From assembly GCA_025350705.1 (NCBI GenBank), contig JANXXH010000130.1, positions 1 to 41,369 of the forward strand: DNA of 41,369 bases, written 5' to 3'. A program made the translations under genes and the position numbers. Below the pieces are notes generated by a model, which was given only the letters and a program-made list of their open reading frames with translations, searched no databases and had not been told where the DNA came from. Source of the DNA: Gallionella sp. Lineage in GTDB: Bacteria; Pseudomonadota; Gammaproteobacteria; Burkholderiales; Gallionellaceae. Of this stretch, positions 25,578 through 32,875 are shown one piece after another; the first letter of the stretch is position 1; each line of letters begins with the position of its first letter.

Positions 25578-26912
25578 ATGTCAGAAACCAAAATCATCGT
25601 TCTGGATGATGACCCTACCGGCTCGCAAACGGTGCATAGCTGTTTGCTGTTGACGCGTTGGGACACGGAGACTTTGCGTGAGGCGATAATCGACGCTTCG
25701 CCGTTGTTTTTTGTGTTGACCAATACCCGTGGCATGGCGGCCAAGCCAGCGGCGGATATTACCCGCGAGGTGTGCACGAACCTGAAGCTGGCGTTGGCAG
25801 AGTTAACGAAAAGCGGACTCAACGTCAATCCCATTCTGGTCAGCCGTTCGGACTCGACCTTGCGCGGTCACTACCCGGTGGAGACCGATGTGATCGCGGA
25901 GGAACTGGGTCCGTTCGATGCGCACTTCCTGGTGCCGGCATTTTTCGAGGGTGGCCGCCTTACGCGCGACAGCATTCACTATCTGCTGGTGAGTGGCAAG
26001 GAAACGCCGGTGCATGAAACCGAGTTCGCGCGTGACTCGGTGTTTGGCTATCGATACAGCTATCTGCCGGATTATGTCGAGGAGAAAACGGCCGGGCGCA
26101 TCAAGGCGGCCCAGGTCGAGCGTTTCCTTTTGCGCGATGTGCGCGGCGACAGCATGCCGCGCCTGATGCTGCTGCATGACAATGTGTGCTGTGTGGTGGA
26201 TGCCGAGAATCAGAGCGATTTAAATCATTTTGCCGAACAGTTACGTGTGGCAGCCAGCAATGGCAAGCGCTTCCTTTTCCGCAGTGCAGCGAGTCTGCTC
26301 ACCGCGCTGGCACGCCTGCCGGGCCAGCCCGTGGCTGCACAGGACATGGCGAAATATGTGCGCGGTGGGCGACCGGGGGCGGTCATCGTTGGTTCTCATG
26401 TCAAGAAGACCACTTTGCAACTTGAACGACTGCTCAAGATGCCAAGTGTTGCATCTATCGAAGTGAATGTGGAACAATTGCCCGCAAATCATGAAGTGCT
26501 GCTGGCAGACATCGTCCGCAAGTGCGAGCAGAGTCATGCTGCGGGTAAGACGCCCGTGGTTTTTACTAGTCGCTTGGAAAAAGTATTTTCTGACCAGGCA
26601 ACGCGGCTGGCGTTTGGTGATATGGTTTCTGCCTTCCTGATGGAGCTGGTGCGTAACCTGCCCAAGACCTTGGGTTTTCTGATCAGCAAAGGCGGCATCA
26701 CGTCCAATGACGTATTAAGTTCAGGTTTGGCATTGCGCACTTCGCGTGTAGTTGGTCAGATTTTGCCGGGATGTTCGGTGGTATGCTGTCCGTCTGATCA
26801 TCCGCGTTATCCGGATTTGCCGGTGGTTATTTTTCCCGGCAATGTCGGTGATGATCAAGCATTGGCAATGGCATATGGCCGACTGGCGGGTATTGAACTG
26901 GTTGCATTGTAA
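25578..26912 (+). CDS. four-carbon acid-sugar kinase family protein (DUF1537)
   Basis: The 444-residue protein has both domains of the OtnK/DtnK/LtnK family. The N-terminal substrate domain opens with IIVLDDDPTGSQTV and includes RSDSTLRGHYPVE. The C-terminal nucleotide domain contains GFLISKGGITSNDVLSSGL and PVVIFPGNVGDDQALA. Known members phosphorylate four-carbon acid sugars such as 3-oxo-tetronates or erythronate derivatives with ATP. The usual partner genes (a dehydrogenase and an OtnC- or PdxA2-type decarboxylase) are absent here; its neighbour is instead a TPP enzyme. The ATG lacks an obvious ribosome-binding site. A strong terminator just upstream means lower expression than the TPP enzyme or a separate start. 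The substrate is not predictable. Confidence 0.9.
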   Translation: MSETKIIVLDDDPTGSQTVHSCLLLTRWDTETLREAIIDASPLFFVLTNTRGMAAKPAADITREVCTNLKLALAELTKSGLNVNPILVSRSDSTLRGHYPVETDVIAEELGPFDAHFLVPAFFEGGRLTRDSIHYLLVSGKETPVHETEFARDSVFGYRYSYLPDYVEEKTAGRIKAAQVERFLLRDVRGDSMPRLMLLHDNVCCVVDAENQSDLNHFAEQLRVAASNGKRFLFRSAASLLTALARLPGQPVAAQDMAKYVRGGRPGAVIVGSHVKKTTLQLERLLKMPSVASIEVNVEQLPANHEVLLADIVRKCEQSHAAGKTPVVFTSRLEKVFSDQATRLAFGDMVSAFLMELVRNLPKTLGFLISKGGITSNDVLSSGLALRTSRVVGQILPGCSVVCCPSDHPRYPDLPVVIFPGNVGDDQALAMAYGRLAGIELVAL

Positions 26913-27092
26913 TTGCTGGACTTAACCTGAGAGAGAGCGAATGTTGTAAAGTCAGACAAGTGGCGTTTATTATTGAAAGTATTTTTGCGGTAAGTGTTAC
27001 AAGTCTGTATGAATAAGCTGTTGTTGTGTGTAGTCGGCAGGTGTTATTGGTTCCTGAATATTGTTTGATTTACCTTAACCGAGGAGTGAAAT

Positions 27093-28256
27093 ATGAACAT
27101 TAAAATTAAAACTGTAATCACCGCTTTTGCACTGGCCGCATCCTTTTCCGCTTTTGCTGCCGATCCGATCAGGATCGGCGTTTCCGGCCCATACACTGGC
27201 GGTTCCAGCCCGATGGGCGGTTCCATGCGTGACGGTGTAAGGCTTGCAACTGCCGAGATCAATGCCAAGGGCGGCGTGCTTGGCCGCCCGATCGAGCTGG
27301 TCGAACGTGACGACGAAGCCAAGAATGAGCGTGGTGTGCAAGTGTCCCAGGAGCTGATCAACAAGGAAAAAGTTGTCGCTACCGTCGGCTACATCAATAC
27401 CGGTGTTTCCTTGGCATCGCAACGCTTCTATCAGGAAGCCAAGATTCCGGTACTTAACAACGTAGCGACGGGTTCTATCGTTACCAAGCAATTCCTGCCG
27501 CCGGAGTTTGCTGACAACTACATATTCCGCAGTTCCGCCAACGACACTATCCAGTCTGCAATGATCGTCAAGGAAGCCATCGACAATCGCAAGTTCACCA
27601 AGGTGGCGATCCTGGCTGATTCCACCAACTACGGTCAGCTGGGACGTGAGGATCTGGAAAAGGCGCTGGCGGCCAAGAACATCAAGCCAGTTGCGGTGGA
27701 AAAGTTCAACGTTAAAGATACCGACATGACCGCACAGTTGCTCAAGGCCAAGGAAGCCGGCGCACAGGCTATCCTGACCTATGCGATTGGACCTGAGTTG
27801 GCGCAGATCGCTAATGGCATGGAGAAGCTGGGCTGGAAAGTTCCAATGATGGGAAGCTGGACCTTGTCCATGGGTAACTTTATCGACAACGCCGGCAAGA
27901 ATGGCGAAGGTGCGCGTATGCCGCAAACTTTCATCCAGGAGCCAAACACACCAAAGCGTAAGGCATTCATCGAAGCGTACTTGAAAGCCTACAATCCGCC
28001 GAACGGCCGTATACCTTCACCCGTTTCCGCAGCACAGGGTTACGATTCCATGTATATCCTCGCAGCTGCGATCAAACAGGCTGGGAATACCGATGGCGTG
28101 AAGATTCGCGAAGCGCTGGAAAATCTGAAAGAAAAGATCGAAGGCGTAGTGACTACTTATGATCATCCCTATACTCATGACAACCATGAAGCGATCACCA
28201 TGGATATGGTGGTGATGGGCGAAGTCAAGGATGGTCATGTGGTGCGTGCCAAATAA
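27093..28256 (+). CDS. Liv-type ABC transporter substrate-binding protein
   Basis: The 387-residue periplasmic binding protein belongs to the branched-chain amino-acid/amide (Peripla_BP_6) family. A Sec signal peptide (about 1-22, ending AFAADP) precedes the mature domain with IRIGVSGPYTGGSSPMGGSMRDGVRLATAEINAKGGVLGR. The hinge and second lobe include VAILADSTNYGQLGREDLEKAL and AAQGYDSMYILAAAIKQAG. A GAGGAG ribosome-binding site lies before the ATG. It begins a five-domain import system encoded to 31952. Liv-type systems also carry urea, amides and aromatic or hydroxy acids, so the ligand is open. Confidence 0.92.
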   Translation: MNIKIKTVITAFALAASFSAFAADPIRIGVSGPYTGGSSPMGGSMRDGVRLATAEINAKGGVLGRPIELVERDDEAKNERGVQVSQELINKEKVVATVGYINTGVSLASQRFYQEAKIPVLNNVATGSIVTKQFLPPEFADNYIFRSSANDTIQSAMIVKEAIDNRKFTKVAILADSTNYGQLGREDLEKALAAKNIKPVAVEKFNVKDTDMTAQLLKAKEAGAQAILTYAIGPELAQIANGMEKLGWKVPMMGSWTLSMGNFIDNAGKNGEGARMPQTFIQEPNTPKRKAFIEAYLKAYNPPNGRIPSPVSAAQGYDSMYILAAAIKQAGNTDGVKIREALENLKEKIEGVVTTYDHPYTHDNHEAITMDMVVMGEVKDGHVVRAK

Positions 28257-28357
28257 TTCGACAATAGTATTGAAGTGCGTGAAATAGCAACGGATAAAGC
28301 CAGGAAGTAATCGGCAGTTGCTGCAATAATTTTGTGTGGCATTTTTGGTAATCAGCT

Positions 28358-28385
28358 TTTGGGCCGGGGTAGTCCCCGGCCCAAA
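28358..28385 (+). other. very stable hairpin between the binding-protein and permease genes
   Basis: TTTGGGCCGGGG and CCCCGGCCCAAA form a perfect 12-bp, GC-rich stem with a TAGT loop. There is no T-run downstream, so it is more likely an mRNA-stabilising or partial-termination element than a complete terminator. Confidence 0.85.
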
Positions 28386-28407
28386 TAGCACACGACGGAG
28401 CATTTTC

Positions 28408-29280
28408 ATGGAAATCCTTGCACAACTCATAGTGAGCGGCATCGCGCTCGGCATGATTTACGGTTTGATCGCGTTTGGCTATCAACTTACCTTTGCCACA
28501 TCGAGCACACTGAACTTCGGTCAGGGCGAAGCGCTGATGTTGGGCGCGCTGGTTGGACTCACGCTGGTCGGTCACATTAACTACTGGCTGATGATCCCTC
28601 TGGTTATGGTGTTTGGCGCATTGCAAGGTGTATTTGTAGAACGCGTTGGAGTGCTGCCCACGTTAAAGACAAAATCCGAATTCGGCTGGATCATGACCAC
28701 CATTTCGCTGGCCATCATTTTCAAGAACGTCGCCGAAAATATCTGGGGGCACGACGACCTCACGTTTCCTTCGCCGCTGCCTACGGCGCCCCTGCAGTTC
28801 TTCGGTATCAGAGTGCTGCCGATGGAAATACTGGTCGTGGTGGGTGCGTTGGCGATCATGCTGGCAGTGGAAATATTCAACCGCAAATCCATCTACGGCA
28901 AGGCCGTGGTGGCAACCTCCAATGACCGCGATGCTGCCGGATTGATGGGCATCAATACCGGCGTGGTGATCACCTTTTCTTACGCGTTGAGTTCGATGAC
29001 CGCAGCTTTTGCGGGCGTGCTGGTCGCTCCGCTGACGCTTACCGGCGCGACGATGGGCGCGGTGCTGGGCCTGAAAGCTTTTGCGGTTGCCATCATCGGC
29101 GGCCTCAACAGCGGCATGGGTGTCATCGTTGGCGGACTGATCCTGGGCATCGCCGAGACCACCACCGGTTATTACATTTCCACAGGTTACAAGGACGTGC
29201 CAGGGTTGTTATTGTTACTGCTGGTTCTGGCGATCAAGCCGGCGGGCATGTTTGGCAAGTCTGTCATCAAGAAAGTATGA
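28408..29280 (+). CDS. livH: Liv-type ABC transporter permease LivH
   Basis: The membrane permease has 290 residues from the ATG at 28408 (GGAG upstream; the track's 28336 start runs through the hairpin). About eight hydrophobic helices are visible. Family motifs are IYGLIAFGYQLTFATSSTLNFGQGEALMLGA near the N-terminus, the cytoplasmic EAA-like region STSNDRDAAGLMGIN-type ATSNDRDAAGLMGINTGVVITFSYALS, and LGLKAFAVAIIGGLNSGMGVIVGGLILG near the C-terminus. It pairs with LivM in the inner membrane. The next gene starts one base after its stop, showing tight coupling. Confidence 0.93.
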   Translation: MEILAQLIVSGIALGMIYGLIAFGYQLTFATSSTLNFGQGEALMLGALVGLTLVGHINYWLMIPLVMVFGALQGVFVERVGVLPTLKTKSEFGWIMTTISLAIIFKNVAENIWGHDDLTFPSPLPTAPLQFFGIRVLPMEILVVVGALAIMLAVEIFNRKSIYGKAVVATSNDRDAAGLMGINTGVVITFSYALSSMTAAFAGVLVAPLTLTGATMGAVLGLKAFAVAIIGGLNSGMGVIVGGLILGIAETTTGYYISTGYKDVPGLLLLLLVLAIKPAGMFGKSVIKKV

Positions 29281-29281
29281 G

Positions 29282-31219
29282 ATGAGTGTAACCAAGAAAA
29301 TTTCCATCGTTCTGGCCATAACATTGGCGGCGTTGCTGCCCTCGCTCTGGCCGAATCCCTACTATATTCATCTGATGGTGGTGATCGGTATCTACGCGAT
29401 ACTGCTGCTCGGTCTCGATATCGTGGTGGGTTATGTGGGTGAAGTCTCGCTAGGTCACGCTGCACTGTTCGGGATCGGTGCCTATACCGCCGGCGTACTC
29501 AATTTTCAGCTGGGTGTTCCATTTTTGCTTGCGGTACCGGCGAGCGTCGTCGTCACCGCTTTATTCGGCGCCATACTCGCATTGCCGGCGTTGCGTGTGA
29601 GCGGCCCTTATCTGGCGATGGTGACATTGGCTTTCGGCACCATCATCCAGATTTTGATCAATGAAATGACTTTCCTGACCAACGGGCCGATGGGACTCTC
29701 GATACGCAAACCGGTATTTTTCGGCCACCACATCACCGGCACCGACTATTACTACATCGTGCTGATAGCCTTGGTGGCGGCTCTCTTTGTCGTGCAGCGC
29801 ATACTCAAATCTCACCTCGGGCGCGCGTTCGAAGCCTTGCACGACAGCCCGATCGCATCGGACTGCATGGGGGTGAGCGTGTATGGCTACAAGGTCTACG
29901 CCTTTGTTCTCAGCGCGGGCATCGCGGGTTTGGCCGGCAGCCTGTTTACCTATTCCGAGGAATACATCTCGCCCAATACCTACAACTTCGAGTTGACCAT
30001 CCTGTTCTTGCTGGCGGTCATCATGGGGGGACGCAAAACACGCAGCGGCCCGATCCTGGGGGCGATCATCGTCGTGATGCTGCCGAATGTGCTTTCCGAT
30101 ATCGAACTGTTCCGCAAGATCTCGATCGGCATCGCTGTAATCACGGTAGTGTACTCGGCTTATGCAGTGGCAGTCGGCATGCGCACGCTGAAACAAGTAA
30201 CGCTACCGTTGCTGGTTACCATCGTCCTGGCAGTGTCAGGCTACTTCATGGAAAACATCACCGATCACCGCCTGACGATATTCGGCGTGATGATCCTGTT
30301 CGTAGTGTATTACCTGCCGAATGGCATCATGGGCTTCCTGCGCAGTATCGTACACAGAGTCCGTCCGCAGTGGATACATCGTCATGAAGAGATATTGGAT
30401 CACGGCGACAAGCACCATATATGGTCGGTGCCGGATCATCCGGTTACCGCCAGAGGACATTTGCTGGAAGCGCGCAACATCGTGATGCAATTCGGCGGAT
30501 TGAAGGCCTTGAACGAAGTCAATCTTGACATCGCCAAAGGCTCGGTACATGGCCTGATCGGGCCGAACGGTTCAGGCAAGAGCACCATCATGAACGTGCT
30601 CACCGGCATCTACAAACCGACCGCAGGCGAGATCGAATTCAACGGCAAACTCATCACCGGCGCAACACCCTCATCCATCGCCGGAGAGGGCATCGCACGC
30701 ACGTTCCAGAATGTGCAGTTGTTCGGCGAGATGACCGCGATCGAAAACGTGCTGGTCGGCCTGCACCACACTTATCGCCATAGCTTGCTTGATGTCGTGT
30801 TTCATACGCCTCGCTGCCGCAAAGAAAAGCTTGCGGCAAGAGTGCGCGCCGCCAGCTTGCTGAAGTTCGTCGGCCTTGCCGACCTCGCCAATGAAGAAGC
30901 ACGCAATCTGCCATACGGCAAACAGCGCCTGCTGGAAATTGCCCGTGCGCTGGCGCTGAACCCCAGCTTGTTGCTGCTCGATGAACCGGCTGCCGGCCTG
31001 ACCGCGCCGGACATCAAGGAGTTGATCGTGATGATCAACAAGATACGCGGCCACGGCATCACCGTGATACTCATCGAACATCACATGGACGTGGTGATGA
31101 GCATCTGCGACAAAGTCACGGTGCTGGACTTCGGCCAGAAGATCGCGGAAGGCACCCCGGCCATCGTCCAGTCCGACGAGAAAGTGATCGAGGCGTATCT
31201 GGGCGGCAGCGCCGCATAG
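29282..31219 (+). CDS. LivM-LivG fusion: ABC permease fused to ATP-binding protein
   Basis: A single chain of 645 residues (ATG at 29282) carries two normally separate subunits. Residues about 1-350 are a LivM-type permease with PSLWPNPYYIHLMVVIGIYAILLLGLD, VGYVGEVSLGHAALFGIGAYTAG and the loop GRAFEALHDSPIASDCMGV. After a linker (about 350-395) comes a LivG-type ATPase with Walker A GPNGSGKS near 426-433, GIARTFQNVQLFGEMT as Q-loop, LPYGKQRLLEIARAL as signature region, LLLLDEPAAGLT as Walker B and the H-loop ILIEHHMD. Such fusions are known in this family but are less common than separate genes. It starts one base after the livH stop and is followed by livF after 10 bp. Confidence 0.92.
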   Translation: MSVTKKISIVLAITLAALLPSLWPNPYYIHLMVVIGIYAILLLGLDIVVGYVGEVSLGHAALFGIGAYTAGVLNFQLGVPFLLAVPASVVVTALFGAILALPALRVSGPYLAMVTLAFGTIIQILINEMTFLTNGPMGLSIRKPVFFGHHITGTDYYYIVLIALVAALFVVQRILKSHLGRAFEALHDSPIASDCMGVSVYGYKVYAFVLSAGIAGLAGSLFTYSEEYISPNTYNFELTILFLLAVIMGGRKTRSGPILGAIIVVMLPNVLSDIELFRKISIGIAVITVVYSAYAVAVGMRTLKQVTLPLLVTIVLAVSGYFMENITDHRLTIFGVMILFVVYYLPNGIMGFLRSIVHRVRPQWIHRHEEILDHGDKHHIWSVPDHPVTARGHLLEARNIVMQFGGLKALNEVNLDIAKGSVHGLIGPNGSGKSTIMNVLTGIYKPTAGEIEFNGKLITGATPSSIAGEGIARTFQNVQLFGEMTAIENVLVGLHHTYRHSLLDVVFHTPRCRKEKLAARVRAASLLKFVGLADLANEEARNLPYGKQRLLEIARALALNPSLLLLDEPAAGLTAPDIKELIVMINKIRGHGITVILIEHHMDVVMSICDKVTVLDFGQKIAEGTPAIVQSDEKVIEAYLGGSAA

Positions 31220-31229
31220 GGAGACAGTG

Positions 31230-31952
31230 ATGCTACAAATTCAGAATCTGCATGCTGCCTACGGGAAAGTCGAAGTCCTGCATGGCATCTCGGTTAACGT
31301 GCCGCAAGGCAAGGTCGTCACGCTGATCGGCTCCAACGGTGCAGGCAAGACCACGACGATGCGCGCGGTCTCCGGCATGATCAAACCGGTTAGCGGCAGC
31401 ATCACGCTGAACGGCAAGGACATCACCGGCATGTCGTCGAACAGGATCGCGCGCACCGGCGTCGCGCATTCACCGGAGGGACGGCGCGTGTTCGCTTCAT
31501 TGCCGGTCAGAGATAATTTGTTATTGGGAGCCTTTCCGCGCCTGACCTATGGCAGGCCGCGCGGCGACGTGCAGGGCGATCTTGCGCGCGTGTTCGAGCT
31601 GTTTCCGCGGCTCAAGGAGCGCGAGAACCAGCTGGCCGGCACATTGTCCGGCGGCGAGCAGCAGATGCTGGCGATGGGCCGCGCGCTGATGCTCAACCCC
31701 GATGTATTGCTGCTCGACGAGCCTTCGATGGGCCTGGCTCCGTTGCTGGTGAAAGAAGTGTTCCGCATCATCCGCGAATTGAAGTCGCGCGGCATCACGA
31801 TGCTGCTGGTCGAACAGTTCGCTGCCGCCGCGCTGGATGTCGCCGACTACGGTTATGTGCTGGAGAATGGCCGCATCTCGGTGCACGGCCCGGCGGAACA
31901 GTTGCGCAACGACCCAGCGGTGAAGGCGGCGTATCTGGGCGCCGCGCATTAA
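31230..31952 (+). CDS. livF: Liv-type ABC transporter ATP-binding protein LivF
   Basis: The second ATPase of the importer has 240 residues from the ATG at 31230; the track starts one codon earlier at a GTG. Motifs are Walker A GSNGAGKT, Q-loop VAHSPEGRRVFASLPV, signature LSGGEQQMLAMGRAL, Walker B VLLLDEPSMGLAP and the H-loop-equivalent LLVEQF. It energises the LivH/LivM pore with the LivG domain of the preceding gene. GGGAGACA upstream serves as the ribosome-binding site. The stop codon is followed without a gap by a half copy of the palindromic repeat, so the operon ends here. Confidence 0.94.
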   Translation: MLQIQNLHAAYGKVEVLHGISVNVPQGKVVTLIGSNGAGKTTTMRAVSGMIKPVSGSITLNGKDITGMSSNRIARTGVAHSPEGRRVFASLPVRDNLLLGAFPRLTYGRPRGDVQGDLARVFELFPRLKERENQLAGTLSGGEQQMLAMGRALMLNPDVLLLDEPSMGLAPLLVKEVFRIIRELKSRGITMLLVEQFAAAALDVADYGYVLENGRISVHGPAEQLRNDPAVKAAYLGAAH

Positions 31953-32020
31953 GGGTATCTCTAAAAATCCAAACTCCGTCGCAATGCGGTGTTGCTCAAG
32001 TTGTTTGTCGCTTACATATT
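31953..32020. repeat. half copy of the palindromic dispersed repeat (family A)
   Basis: GGGTATCTCTAAAAATCCAA through GTCGCTTACATATT aligns along its whole 68 bases with one arm of the 16797-16937 element read on its minus strand (GGGCACTTTTAAAAATCCAA ... GCTCCTTACATATA). It stops at the centre of the palindrome. It begins directly after the livF stop, in the same orientation relative to that gene as the full copy to lutC. Confidence 0.75.
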
Positions 32021-32034
32021 GGGCGGGTTAAATA

Positions 32035-32664
32035 ATGAAAACAAAATTTGGCCTTAACCCTAAAGAATATAAATCCGCCCGAAAAGCATTGGGCTCGCTA
32101 TTTGCGAAAGAAGAACTCAGTGAGCAAAAAATTAGCGAACTGGAGGATATTTATAAGCGTTGTGAAATGGCATGGAAAAAGAACTTAGTACGTCTCCGTG
32201 GCAAGAAAATTCGCTACCTTTTGATTGCAGAGGCTGTACCTTGCACGGGTAAATATTTCTATAAAGACTTGCATGGACAATGGTCACGAAGAGTTCTAAA
32301 TGCCTTCCACATTCCAAATACAGAATCAGTCGAATCACGATTTAAACTTTTGGCTGAAAAAGGCTTTCTTCTTGTAGATACCATCCCCTTTGCAATGAAA
32401 TATACAAATAGAAGAAGTCCTGAATACTTTGAGCTTGTTAAGGCTTGCAAGAGTTATTTAGATAAAAAACTTTCGGACAAGCGCCTTTCGTGGTCACCTA
32501 AGATTCGAGTTGCAATAGCATTTAAATTGCATGGAATGAGTTTAATTGAGGCATATCCTAAAAGACATAAAATTCCTAAGATTAAGCTTTCAGAAAAATT
32601 GATTGCGACAGATGGTAGTAATTACACAAGCCCCTCCCGTCTCAGGGAAATATATGGGATATGA
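32035..32664 (+). CDS. AT-rich orphan gene, unknown function
   Basis: I do not recognise this 209-residue protein with certainty. It is basic and soluble, with no signal peptide or membrane segment. A central KIRYLLIAEAVPCTG followed by KYFYKDLHGQWSRRV and later GFLLVDTIPFAMKY faintly recalls the uracil-DNA-glycosylase superfamily fold (strand with an active-site loop and a paired aromatic), but no diagnostic motif is clear. GC is about 40% against about 58-60% for both neighbours, so it is very likely acquired. It starts 15 bp after a truncated palindromic repeat and separates livF from the MFS operon. The ATG has no good ribosome-binding site. Confidence 0.65.
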   Translation: MKTKFGLNPKEYKSARKALGSLFAKEELSEQKISELEDIYKRCEMAWKKNLVRLRGKKIRYLLIAEAVPCTGKYFYKDLHGQWSRRVLNAFHIPNTESVESRFKLLAEKGFLLVDTIPFAMKYTNRRSPEYFELVKACKSYLDKKLSDKRLSWSPKIRVAIAFKLHGMSLIEAYPKRHKIPKIKLSEKLIATDGSNYTSPSRLREIYGI

Positions 32665-32734
32665 GAAGATAAGACAGCTAGTAGGATTTCATAGAAAATC
32701 GAAACCAAATTCAGAATTTCGGGATGGCAGGCTG

Positions 32735-32816
32735 GACACGGCGATACGAAGTATATGGGGCGGGTAGTCCTGCTGCTCCGCGCCCCCGCACTGGAGGACT
32801 GCGCCCCCACCGTGTC
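32735..32816. repeat. nested inverted repeats upstream of the MFS gene
   Basis: Three pairs are nested in order: GACACGG (32735-32741) with CCGTGTC (32810-32816), GGGGCG (32757-32762) with CGCCCC (32802-32807), and AGTCCT (32766-32771) with AGGACT (32795-32800). The 211-base gap 32665-32875 shows no gene. A structured leader RNA or the scar of a repeat element are both possible. Confidence 0.6.
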
Positions 32817-32875
32817 GCGCGGGTACCGCAAGGAGCCGCGCATAACCAGCGACTTGCCCGAAAGATGAATTTTTA

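Noticed and set aside
28358-28385. Hairpin taken as an intrinsic terminator of the Liv operon
   Set aside because: No T-run follows it and the permease gene begins 23 bp downstream on the same strand, so complete termination is unlikely.
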